From NCBI GenBank assembly GCA_024635795.1, contig JAGXIH010000013.1, forward strand, positions 62,001 to 126,000: a stretch of DNA of 64,000 bases, in the 5' to 3' direction. Within the stretch, counting starts at the first letter, position 1. The number at the start of each line of letters is the position of its first letter. This document shows positions 28,563 through 35,339 of the stretch, in pieces. The translations under genes and the position numbers were made by a program. The notes beneath the pieces are model-generated. The model was not told where the DNA came from and did no database searches. It was given only the letters and a program-made list of their open reading frames with translations. This DNA is from Salegentibacter sp. Lineage in GTDB: Bacteria > Bacteroidota > Bacteroidia > Flavobacteriales > Flavobacteriaceae.

Positions 28563-29120
28563 CTACATTGCTGCGAGTTTACCCATTCCGGATTTATCTA
28601 AGTTTACCCTGATGTTTTTGCTTTTAGACCCGTTTCTAAGTTTAATTTTATAGAACTCCTTATCCAAAGCCCAGCTGTTCCTGGAGGACGCGATATGCTT
28701 ATTTCCTACAATCGAGTAATCTGGATTTTGTTTTAGTATACTTACTGTAGTCTCATAAGGCATTTTTACATTTTTGAAAACCTGGTGACTGGTTAATAGA
28801 TCCCCTTTTTCATTAAACCTAACTTTTAGGTCTCCTTTGTTAGTCTTAAAGGTGACATAGTAAGTGTCGTAATCTGAATCCCGGTTGGCAGCGATAAATT
28901 TTTGAATATCAAAATTTTCACGTACAAACCTTAGAGGGCTTTCATTAAAGTGCCCGGTGTATTTCTCTGGAATACTCACAATTAATGCATGTGAATCGGG
29001 ATCCAATTTGAGTGCTTCGGAGCTTAGCTCCATTGTTACTTCATCCAAACGGATGACTTTTTGTGCATAGCTGGAGAATACAATCCCCATAAATACTATG
29101 CTGAAAATTAACTTTTTCAT
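28563..29120 (-). CDS. Exported protein of unknown function
   Basis: A 185 aa protein with a clear signal peptide (MKKLIFSIVFMGIVFSSYAQ). The mature part mixes helices and strands, with two similar stretches YYVTFKTNKGDLKVRFNEKG and FYKIKLRNGSKSKNIRVNLD that could be two PepSY-like or repeat units. No catalytic residues are seen. It stands alone between cysM and the Crp/Fnr gene. Confidence 0.7.
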   Translation of the reverse strand: MKKLIFSIVFMGIVFSSYAQKVIRLDEVTMELSSEALKLDPDSHALIVSIPEKYTGHFNESPLRFVRENFDIQKFIAANRDSDYDTYYVTFKTNKGDLKVRFNEKGDLLTSHQVFKNVKMPYETTVSILKQNPDYSIVGNKHIASSRNSWALDKEFYKIKLRNGSKSKNIRVNLDKSGMGKLAAM

Positions 29121-29227
29121 GACAGTATATTTTTTAGATTCATGTAAAGATATCGCAGGTATAAAAGAAGAAATACTACGTAAGTAGCACTAAGTCAATA
29201 TTATATAATATTTAACGCTTGTTGTAT

Positions 29228-29926
29228 TTAACCGGAAGAGTGATTTTTTTCGGCTTGCTTTAAAAGTAATTCCAGGTTTTTGATTTCAACTTTTTTCCGA
29301 CTAATTTTTAGAATACCATCTTTTTTAAATTGCTGCAGATGCCTGTTCACCACAGCACGGGTAGAACCTATTAGATTAGCCAGTTCGTCATTAGAAAGAT
29401 CATTTATTAGTTCCAGTTTTTTTGACTTCTTGTTAATATGCGTCAATATTAATCTAGCAAGACGACTGGAAATATCTGCCAACACAACGTTTGAAGTGTA
29501 TTCCTCGAGGATACGAATCTGTCTGCCCATATAGTGCAAAAGCGATTTATTGATCTGCGGAAATTTCACTATCCACTCACGCATAGTTTCAATGGGAACA
29601 GAAAGAAGGATGGCTTCATCTAAAGTTTCATAAAAAACCTTGTGCTCACAGTTTTCAAGAAGGCATAAAACATCAAATACATCGTTCTTTTTTAAAAGAA
29701 ACAAAGTGAATTCCCTGGCGCTTTCGGGGTCTACGCGGTAAATTTTCACTCTTCCTTCAGCGATAATGTAGAATTTATAAAGGGTTGGAGTTTTGGTGAT
29801 ATTACAGGTGTTTTTTGGCCAGACCTCTTCCTGAAATGCAGTTAAAAAACCAGCTAGTTTTTCCTCCTCCAAATCTTTAAATAGAATATTTTCCCTTAAT
29901 AAGTCTATATAATTTTCCCCAATCAT
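29228..29926 (-). CDS. Crp/Fnr family transcription regulator
   Basis: A 232 aa protein with an N-terminal cyclic-nucleotide-binding-like jelly roll (about residues 15-130) and a C-terminal winged helix (about 150-215, LSNDELANLIGSTRAVVNRHL). It lacks a cluster of Cys for an iron-sulfur centre and does not have the canonical cAMP-binding Arg-Ser pair, so its signal is unknown. It could act at GTAAC-type palindromes such as that at 60883, but that is only a hypothesis. Confidence 0.9.
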   Translation of the reverse strand: MIGENYIDLLRENILFKDLEEEKLAGFLTAFQEEVWPKNTCNITKTPTLYKFYIIAEGRVKIYRVDPESAREFTLFLLKKNDVFDVLCLLENCEHKVFYETLDEAILLSVPIETMREWIVKFPQINKSLLHYMGRQIRILEEYTSNVVLADISSRLARLILTHINKKSKKLELINDLSNDELANLIGSTRAVVNRHLQQFKKDGILKISRKKVEIKNLELLLKQAEKNHSSG

Positions 29927-30083
29927 AAAATCGAAATTTATGTTTTTGCAATTTCAGAAAACAAGGGGGGAGTGAGGAATTTTCAATTTGAGGTGAACGA
30001 AGATATTTCTATAAAAATATAAAAAAAGAAAATTCAATTTTTTATTTCCTACATAAATATTTTCCTAAACTTAAGAAATCAGC

Positions 30084-30091
30084 TATTTTTG
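30084..30091 (+). promoter_or_regulatory. -7 box TATTTTTG before the DEAH helicase
   Basis: An exact TAnnTTTG; the TTG at 30097 used in the track would then be at about the transcription start, so ATG 30118 is preferred. Confidence 0.5.
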
Positions 30092-30117
30092 CAAAATTGG
30101 AGTTATTAAAAGATACT

Positions 30118-31632
30118 ATGGAGGTTGAAACATTTGGAATTGAAGACAAGAAAGTAGATAAGCAATTATATGATTATCAGCAGGAAGATATTAAAAAGAT
30201 CTTCAAGGTAGTCGATGAACACCCTGAGCATTATAATTTGCTTTATCAATTGCCTACCGGCGGGGGAAAGACCGTAATTTTCTCTCAAATGGTGAGGGAA
30301 TACATTCAGCGTACCCAAAAGAAGGTGTTAATTCTTACCCACCGCATTGAATTGTGTAAGCAAACCTCAACAATGCTTACCGACTTTGGAGTGCGTAACA
30401 AGATAATTAACAGCAAGGTTAAAGAGTTACCCGATCAGGAAGATTATATGTGTTTTGTAGCAATGGTAGAAACACTTAATAACCGACTAAATGATGAAAA
30501 GCTTGAGATTGAGGATATCGGGATGGTTATTATCGATGAGGCCCATTACAATTCCTTCAGAAAACTGTTCAAATTCTTTGAAAAATGCTTCATCCTTGGT
30601 GTTACGGCGACTCCCTTAAGCTCCAATATCAAATTACCAATGAAGGATAATTATCGGGAATTAATTGTTGGAGATTCAATTGCTTCACTCATCGACAAAG
30701 GCTTTCTTGCCAAAGCAAATACCTACAGTTATAATGTTGGTTTAACCAGTCTTAAGGTGGGAATGAACGGGGATTATACGGTGAAATCTTCCGAAGAACT
30801 TTATACCAATTACAGCATGCAGGAGAAGCTCCTGAATGCTTATTACGATAAATCCAGAGGTAAGAAAACCTTAATCTTCAATAACGGTATCAATACTTCT
30901 ATTGAAGTTTATGAGACTTTTAAAAATGCTGGACTTCCTATACGTCATCTTGACAATACCACCGGGAAACAGGACCGTAAGGATATTCTAAAATGGTTTA
31001 AACATACTCCCGGTGCCATTGTTACTTCGGTTAGTATTTTAACCACTGGTTTTGATGAACCTACTGTAGAAACCATTATTTTAAACCGGGCCACAAAATC
31101 GCTTACTCTTTATTTTCAGATGATTGGTAGGGGCTCAAGAATTCTACCCGGCAAATCTGAATTTTCGGTTTTAGACCTGGGGAACAACCTTTCTCGTTTT
31201 GGTGAATGGAGTACCCCGGTAGACTGGCGACAAATCTTTAGAGCTCCGGACTTCTATTTTGAAAATCTACTTAGTGATGAGGAGATCGAAAGGGAATTTA
31301 AATATGAAATGCCTCCGGAAATAAGAGAGAAATTCGCCAAAACTGAAGATGTTGATTTTGATGTGGAAGCTGCCTATGATAGAGTGGTTAAGCAGGGGCT
31401 TAGGTCCAAAGCAGTGTTGGAATGGTCTATGGAGCAACACGTAAAAATGTGTGTTGAAAATAGTGAAGATGTTTTTGATGCCAGGCTGCTGATTAAAGAA
31501 TTAAAGGATGATATATCGTCCAGGATCAAGCAGTATTCTTATTGCATTAGTAAGAGCACACAAAACTATAGGGATTGGCTGGAAGAGGATTATTCCCGAA
31601 AACTAAGATTAGCTATCAATAAGGAGTTTTAA
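30118..31632 (+). CDS. DEAD/DEAH-box superfamily 2 helicase
   Basis: A 504 aa protein with Walker A PTGGGKTV (about 55), DEAH box VIIDEAHYN, motif III GVTATPLS, motif V SILTTGFDEP and motif VI QMIGRGSR. The organisation matches the UvrB/RecG/XPB-like SF2 helicases. The C-terminal 130 residues are helical and charged and unlike known accessory domains. It probably unwinds DNA or RNA in repair. It stands alone with its own promoter and terminator. Confidence 0.9.
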   Translation: MEVETFGIEDKKVDKQLYDYQQEDIKKIFKVVDEHPEHYNLLYQLPTGGGKTVIFSQMVREYIQRTQKKVLILTHRIELCKQTSTMLTDFGVRNKIINSKVKELPDQEDYMCFVAMVETLNNRLNDEKLEIEDIGMVIIDEAHYNSFRKLFKFFEKCFILGVTATPLSSNIKLPMKDNYRELIVGDSIASLIDKGFLAKANTYSYNVGLTSLKVGMNGDYTVKSSEELYTNYSMQEKLLNAYYDKSRGKKTLIFNNGINTSIEVYETFKNAGLPIRHLDNTTGKQDRKDILKWFKHTPGAIVTSVSILTTGFDEPTVETIILNRATKSLTLYFQMIGRGSRILPGKSEFSVLDLGNNLSRFGEWSTPVDWRQIFRAPDFYFENLLSDEEIEREFKYEMPPEIREKFAKTEDVDFDVEAAYDRVVKQGLRSKAVLEWSMEQHVKMCVENSEDVFDARLLIKELKDDISSRIKQYSYCISKSTQNYRDWLEEDYSRKLRLAINKEF

Positions 31633-31653
31633 TGCTAAAAAAATATAAAATTG

Positions 31654-31687
31654 AGCCGGCAAGATTTTCCTTCCGGCTTTTTTTTAT
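31654..31687 (+). terminator. Terminator after the helicase
   Basis: AGCCGG...CCGGCT with a partly paired inner stem and nine T. It overlaps the stop of the DUF417 remnant. Confidence 0.85.
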
Positions 31688-31842
31688 TCATCTTCCGCAT
31701 CCACCGATTTTATATCCTGTTCTACGAATTCTCTTTCCCTAACTGAGCCTCCGGCCACAATTGCTGCAGCGATTATTACAAGATTTTTAATGATGTATTG
31801 TCCTTCGGTTGTGAGCACAAAAGGAAATTCTTCAAAACAAAG
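31684..31842 (-). pseudogene. C-terminal remnant of a DUF417 (YkgB-like) membrane protein
   Basis: The leftward frame reads FPFVLTTEGQYIIKNLVIIA, continuing AAAIVAGGSVRERE, to a stop. This matches the tail of DUF417 membrane proteins, whose last helix follows a conserved G-x-x-x-x-K-(D/N)-L. The frame runs into unrelated sequence at about 31830, where the catalase remnant begins on the other strand, then a stop at 31843-31845. No start codon or N-terminal helices remain. It is the left half of a deletion scar. Confidence 0.7.
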
Positions 31843-32101
31843 TCAGCAGGCTTTAAAAAAGGAACCCAAGGCTATTCATATCTTAAATGAAGGCTACAAA
31901 CATTGCAAGGCAATTGCTTCTGATAAAGAATCTACCCTTTTAGAGGAAACCCATTTCTGGAAAAAACTTAATAATAAAAATCTTAAAGAAGATGGAGTGA
32001 TTTTCAGTGAAGGTAAATCTTTAGATCCGGAGGCTTTTGTTGAAGCGATAGGGAAACATCGCTTCTGGGACCGGAAGAAATCAGATGATATTCCTGCATA
32101 A
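31790..32101 (+). pseudogene. katE: C-terminal remnant of a large-subunit catalase (KatE)
   Basis: From about residue 15 of the ORF (SSKQSQQALKKEPKAIHILN) to the end (GKHRFWDRKKSDDIPA) the sequence matches, from memory of the family, the class-I glutamine-amidotransferase-like C-terminal domain of large clade 2 catalases. About 88 residues remain out of roughly 700; the haem-binding catalytic core is gone. The first 14 codons are antisense to the DUF417 tail and are not catalase. The ORF probably makes no functional protein. Confidence 0.72.
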
Positions 32102-32124
32102 GGTTAAGGTAGGTAGATTGCCGA

Positions 32125-32170
32125 TTAAAGGTTTAAAGGACTTAGGCTCTTTAAACCTTTAATTGTTTTT
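32125..32170 (+). terminator. Hairpin terminator of the former katE gene
   Basis: TTAAAGGTTTAAAG and its perfect reverse complement CTTTAAACCTTTAA (14 bp stem) surround a 10-base loop, followed by TTGTTTTTC. It overlaps the PBP1A stop codon. On the leftward strand there is no T run. Confidence 0.75.
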
Positions 32171-34474
32171 CTTTCCACCAAACAGTCTTTTAAAAAATCC
32201 TTTCTTCTCTTTCTTTTCCTCCTGTTTTTCGGTGTGTTTATTTCGTTCCTCGTTCTGATCATTTTTACCAAACAATCGTTTAAAGAAACCGTCACGTTTT
32301 TCAGGTTCGCAATCCAGCATCTCGATCACTTCAGCTGAAACCGGAAATTTTGCCCGGGTTATTTCCTTAAATTGAGGTTCGGCGTTCATTCTTTGCATCA
32401 GTTTTCCGAAGACCGGCAAGGCAGAATTCGCGCCCTGGCCTATATAGGTATTCCTGAACCCAATACGATGATCGTCACTTCCCACCCAGGTTACGGTAAC
32501 CAGGTTTGGGGTCATCCCCACAAACCATCCGTCTTTATTGTTTTGAGTAGTTCCGGTTTTCCCGGCAATGTCGTTTCTTAAACCATAGGTGCTTCTAAGC
32601 CTGGATGCCGTGCCTTCATTTACCGTAGCTTTCATCATTTCCACCATCACCTGCCTGTTCGTTTCAGAAAGGGCAGGGGTGTTGCCGTTTGTAGGTTTAA
32701 ATTCAACTAAGAGATTTCCGTTGCCATCTTCTATTTTGGTGATATAAAAGGGCTCACTATATATTCCATCATTAACAAAAGGGGTGAAGGCAGTAGTAAG
32801 TTCCGCCAAGCTCATTGAAGCCGTACCCAGAGCAATGGAAGGCACCGCCGGAATTTCAGAATCGATTCCCATTCTCCTGGCCTGATCGATGACATTGTCG
32901 ATGCCGGCCTCCATTAAAACCTTTACCGCGATGGTATTCATAGACTTGCTCAGAGCCTCCTTCATGTTATAGTTCATATAGGGATCGTCGTCATCACTGC
33001 CGGAATTAGATGGTGTCCATCCGCCTTCATAGGTGATTTCCCGGGCAGAGAAGTAGGTGCAGGGCTCGATCCCATTTTCCAGGGCTGCCGAATAAACTAT
33101 AGGCTTAAAAGTGGAACCTACCTGGCGTTTACTCTGTGATACGTGATCGTACTGAAAATAACGGTAGTCAATGCCACCAACCCAGGCCTGAACCGCTCCG
33201 GTACCGGGTTCTACCGCCAGCATCCCCGAATTCAAAAACTTAAGGTAGTGCTCAATACTGTCTTTTACACTGGCAGTTTTGGTGACAGTACCATTATATT
33301 CAAAAAGTTCCATTGGCCGGGTTCTATCCAGCTCAGCCATAATTTCTTCTGCAGATAAACCTTCATTTTCCAGATTTTTATAAGGTCTGGAGCTCTTTAT
33401 CGCGTCTTCCAGAATTTTAGGATTTCGTTTCCAGGGTGTCGCCTCGCCGTAGGACTTTTCGTGCTGTTCCTGTAAAGCAGCCATATGTTCCTGCATCGAT
33501 TCTTCGGCCAGCTCCTGCATTCTGTAGTTTAATGTGGTGTGCACAATGAGTCCGTCACGGTAAATATTATATTTCTTGCCATCTTTATTTTTTAGAGTAT
33601 CAAGGACCTTGCTTACATCCTTGCGAACCTGTTCTCTAAAATAGGGTGCCAGACCCTTATCGTGGCCGTAATTTTTATAATTCAAAACCAATTCTGCTTC
33701 CTGGGCTTCTTTTTCTTTTTCTTTTGAAATGAAATCATACTTTTCCATTTGTGAAAGCACAACGTTTCGCCTTTGTTTGCTGCGTTCAGGGAAGATGCGA
33801 GGATTATAATAATGTGAAGCCTTAAGCATTCCCACCAATACCGCAGATTCTTCTATATTTAATTCTGAAGTGTGTTTTCCGAAGAATTTCATTGAGGCGC
33901 TCTCAATTCCGAAAGTATTATCGCTAAACGGTACGGTATTGAAATAAAGCCTGATAATATTTTTTTTATCATAAGTTCCCTCCAGTCTATTGGCGATCAC
34001 AACCTCCTGAAATTTATTCACTACAATTCCCAGGAATCCATAATCCTTTCTTCCGTAGATATTTTTAGCGAGCTGAAGCGTGATGGTGCTGCCGCCTCCT
34101 GCAGATTCATCCTGAAGTAAAATAGATTTAAAAAACACCCGCATGAGGCTTCGGGAATCAATACCGCTATGATTATAGAAGCGAACGTCTTCAGTAGCGA
34201 TAAGAGCATCTATCAAATGCTGTGGAAATTCTTCATATTTTACCGGCTGCCGGTCGTGAATATAAAATTTTCCTATCAATTGGCCTTCCGAAGAAAGCAC
34301 CTGGGTGGCACGGCTTTGTTGTAGTTCGCTTAATTCTTTGGAAGATGGAAGTTTGCCCCAGGCACCAAAATAAATACTTGCAAAGAACAAGATCCCGAGC
34401 GCAACTAAACTTCCAATTATAATTAAACCCAATTTAAGTTTGGGTGAGTTTTTAATCTTTAATAACAATGACAT
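32159..34474 (-). CDS. Penicillin-binding protein 1A (glycosyltransferase-transpeptidase)
   Basis: A bifunctional class A PBP of 771 aa that polymerises and crosslinks peptidoglycan. One N-terminal membrane anchor (about 12-35) is followed by the GT51 domain with catalytic Glu95 (ATEDVRFY) and GGGSTITLQL at 127-136, and a transpeptidase domain with Ser454 in STFK, SMN and KTGTT. The C-terminal 45 residues are basic and contain the motif GFFKRLFG twice. It ends at a hairpin next to the katE scar. The upstream neighbour is the small-ORF array, with a terminator between. Confidence 0.96.
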   Translation of the reverse strand: MSLLLKIKNSPKLKLGLIIIGSLVALGILFFASIYFGAWGKLPSSKELSELQQSRATQVLSSEGQLIGKFYIHDRQPVKYEEFPQHLIDALIATEDVRFYNHSGIDSRSLMRVFFKSILLQDESAGGGSTITLQLAKNIYGRKDYGFLGIVVNKFQEVVIANRLEGTYDKKNIIRLYFNTVPFSDNTFGIESASMKFFGKHTSELNIEESAVLVGMLKASHYYNPRIFPERSKQRRNVVLSQMEKYDFISKEKEKEAQEAELVLNYKNYGHDKGLAPYFREQVRKDVSKVLDTLKNKDGKKYNIYRDGLIVHTTLNYRMQELAEESMQEHMAALQEQHEKSYGEATPWKRNPKILEDAIKSSRPYKNLENEGLSAEEIMAELDRTRPMELFEYNGTVTKTASVKDSIEHYLKFLNSGMLAVEPGTGAVQAWVGGIDYRYFQYDHVSQSKRQVGSTFKPIVYSAALENGIEPCTYFSAREITYEGGWTPSNSGSDDDDPYMNYNMKEALSKSMNTIAVKVLMEAGIDNVIDQARRMGIDSEIPAVPSIALGTASMSLAELTTAFTPFVNDGIYSEPFYITKIEDGNGNLLVEFKPTNGNTPALSETNRQVMVEMMKATVNEGTASRLRSTYGLRNDIAGKTGTTQNNKDGWFVGMTPNLVTVTWVGSDDHRIGFRNTYIGQGANSALPVFGKLMQRMNAEPQFKEITRAKFPVSAEVIEMLDCEPEKRDGFFKRLFGKNDQNEERNKHTEKQEEKKEKKGFFKRLFGGKKNN

Positions 34475-34566
34475 AGGTTAAATTAACGGCTACAAATTAA
34501 CGAAGACTTGAAAAGAGTAGTTCACTATTTATGCCAACTTTAAGTTTTACCCGCGGATATAAAAAA

Positions 34567-34595
34567 AGCCGGCCACAAATTGAATTGTGCCGGCT
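34567..34595 (-). terminator. Terminator of the small-ORF array
   Basis: On the leftward strand: AGCCGGC, ACAA, loop, TTGT, (bulged G) GCCGGCT then seven T. It lies 32 bases after the last array ORF and separates the array from PBP1A. Confidence 0.88.
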
Positions 34596-34626
34596 ACTTT
34601 TGGGCAAAGTTCATAAGACTTGGTGT

Positions 34627-34770
34627 TTATGGTTCTATTACTAAATTCTTGTGATGTTTCCAGGCTGATGCAAAATGGTTGTTTTTAATTACGCGGAAAT
34701 GCTTCCTGCGTTTTAAGAACCCTGCCTTGCGTTGTCCAATTTCCATCATCATATTCTCCAGGGTTTTCAT
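34627..34770 (-). CDS. Array ORF D: 47 aa basic protein
   Basis: This ORF is missing from the track. Start ATG 34770, stop at 34627-34629. It begins MKTLENMMMEIGQRKAGFLK and continues RRKHFRVIKN; net charge about +8 without counting His. It is the last of four evenly spaced ORFs and follows array ORF A after 27 bases, a spacer carrying the same GGTTGA motif. Only a faint likeness to the other three is seen (S-A-W-x-x-x-K near the end compared with S-S-W-D-x-Q-R). I do not recognise a family. Coding status is supported by position and context rather than homology. Confidence 0.6.
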   Translation of the reverse strand: MKTLENMMMEIGQRKAGFLKRRKHFRVIKNNHFASAWKHHKNLVIEP

Positions 34771-34787
34771 AATCTATAAAATTAAAT

Positions 34788-34794
34788 GGTTGAA
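34788..34794 (-). repeat. Array spacer motif TTCAACC (D-A)
   Basis: GGTTGAA on the plus strand; the same motif recurs at 34910-34916 (between A and B), and as GGTTGAT at 35031-35037 (between B and C), each just a few bases after a stop codon in the coding direction. Confidence 0.6.
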
Positions 34795-34797
34795 TTA

Positions 34798-34893
34798 TTA
34801 ACTTAAATAGCGTCTTTGGCTATCCCAGCTGCTTCGGCTGTTTTGTTTCTTTGTGTTTAAAAATGCTCTGCGGTTAATCTTTGAAGGTTTCAT
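34798..34893 (-). CDS. Array ORF A: 31 aa basic peptide
   Basis: ATG 34893 to TAA 34798. The peptide begins MKPSKINRRAFLNTKKQ and ends NSRSSWDSQRRYLS; net charge about +8. It has no hydrophobic segment or signal peptide. Exactly the same length as ORFs B and C and sharing RR-x-FLNT and NSRSSWD-x-QRRYL with them. A and B differ in eight codons, four of them silent. No known family is recognised; it could be a ribosome- or nucleic-acid-binding peptide, an antimicrobial or a modified peptide precursor, all of which are guesses. Confidence 0.68.
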   Translation of the reverse strand: MKPSKINRRAFLNTKKQNSRSSWDSQRRYLS

Positions 34894-34919
34894 AATAATT
34901 ACTTTTAAAGGTTGAACTA

Positions 34920-35015
34920 TTAACTTAAATAACGTCTTTGTTTATCCCAGCTGCTTCGGCTGTTTTGCTTCGTCGTGTTTAAAAATTCTCTGCGGTTGAT
35001 CTTTGAAGATTTCAT
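34920..35015 (-). CDS. Array ORF B: 31 aa basic peptide
   Basis: ATG 35015 to TAA 34920. Begins MKSSKINRREFLNTTKQ and ends NSRSSWDKQRRYLS; net charge about +7. It lies 26 bases from ORF A and 25 from ORF C, giving a 121-122 base period. Frame, length, start and stop are kept in all three copies, which favours translation, although the block around AGCCGAAGCAGCTGGGAT is also nearly identical at the DNA level and could be an RNA element. Confidence 0.68.
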   Translation of the reverse strand: MKSSKINRREFLNTTKQNSRSSWDKQRRYLS

Positions 35016-35040
35016 AATACTTGTTTTTAAGGTTGATAAA

Positions 35041-35136
35041 TTAACGTAAATAACGTCTTTGACTATCCCAGCTGCTTCGGCTGTTTGTTTTCTCTGTGTT
35101 TAAAAATGCTCTTCTTGTGGTTTTGAAAGTTTTCAT
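35041..35136 (-). CDS. Array ORF C: 31 aa basic peptide (first of the array)
   Basis: ATG 35136 to TAA 35041. Begins MKTFKTTRRAFLNTEKT and ends NSRSSWDSQRRYLR; net charge about +7. It is the first ORF in the direction of transcription. Its N-terminal third differs most from A and B, while the last 14 residues are almost the same, so the C-terminal half is the constrained part. No Shine-Dalgarno is seen, as expected in this phylum. Confidence 0.68.
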   Translation of the reverse strand: MKTFKTTRRAFLNTEKTNSRSSWDSQRRYLR

Positions 35137-35284
35137 CGTTTAAAAGTTTTATTGTTTACCTAATAGACTTAGATAGAATAGGTTTGTTACAGTACTATGC
35201 ATAAAACAGTAGTAAATTAACATATTATTAACTATTAGACTGGTTTTCAATAGTAAAAGAGTGGGGGTAAGGACAGATTTAAAT
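35137..35284 (-). promoter_or_regulatory. Presumed promoter and leader of the small-ORF array
   Basis: About 150 bases between the M19 terminator and the first array ORF must contain the array promoter if it is transcribed separately. No exact TAnnTTTG box was found leftwards; TACTGTTTT near 35203-35211 is the closest. ACAGTA occurs twice (35189 and 35206). Confidence 0.4.
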
Positions 35285-35317
35285 AAAAAATGCGAACCCA
35301 TCGGTTCACATTTTTCT
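35285..35317. terminator. Terminator between M19 gene and small-ORF array
   Basis: AATGCGAACC-CAT-CGGTTCACATT with flanking A and T tracts on both sides. It ends the leftward dipeptidase transcript and isolates the array. Confidence 0.8.
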
Positions 35318-35339
35318 ATAAGTAACAAGGAAGTGTGAT

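Noticed and set aside
31790-32101. Intact small gene of 103 aa
   Set aside because: Most of it matches only the end of a large catalase and its first codons are antisense to another gene remnant.
34798-35136. CRISPR-like repeat array
   Set aside because: The repeat unit is about 96 bases with 25-base spacers that share sequence, there are only three copies, and each repeat is an open frame. No cas genes are present.
35149-35223. 24-codon ORF before the peptide array (MLIYYCFMHST...)
   Set aside because: No resemblance to the array peptides, neutral and unremarkable composition, and it would lie in the promoter or leader.
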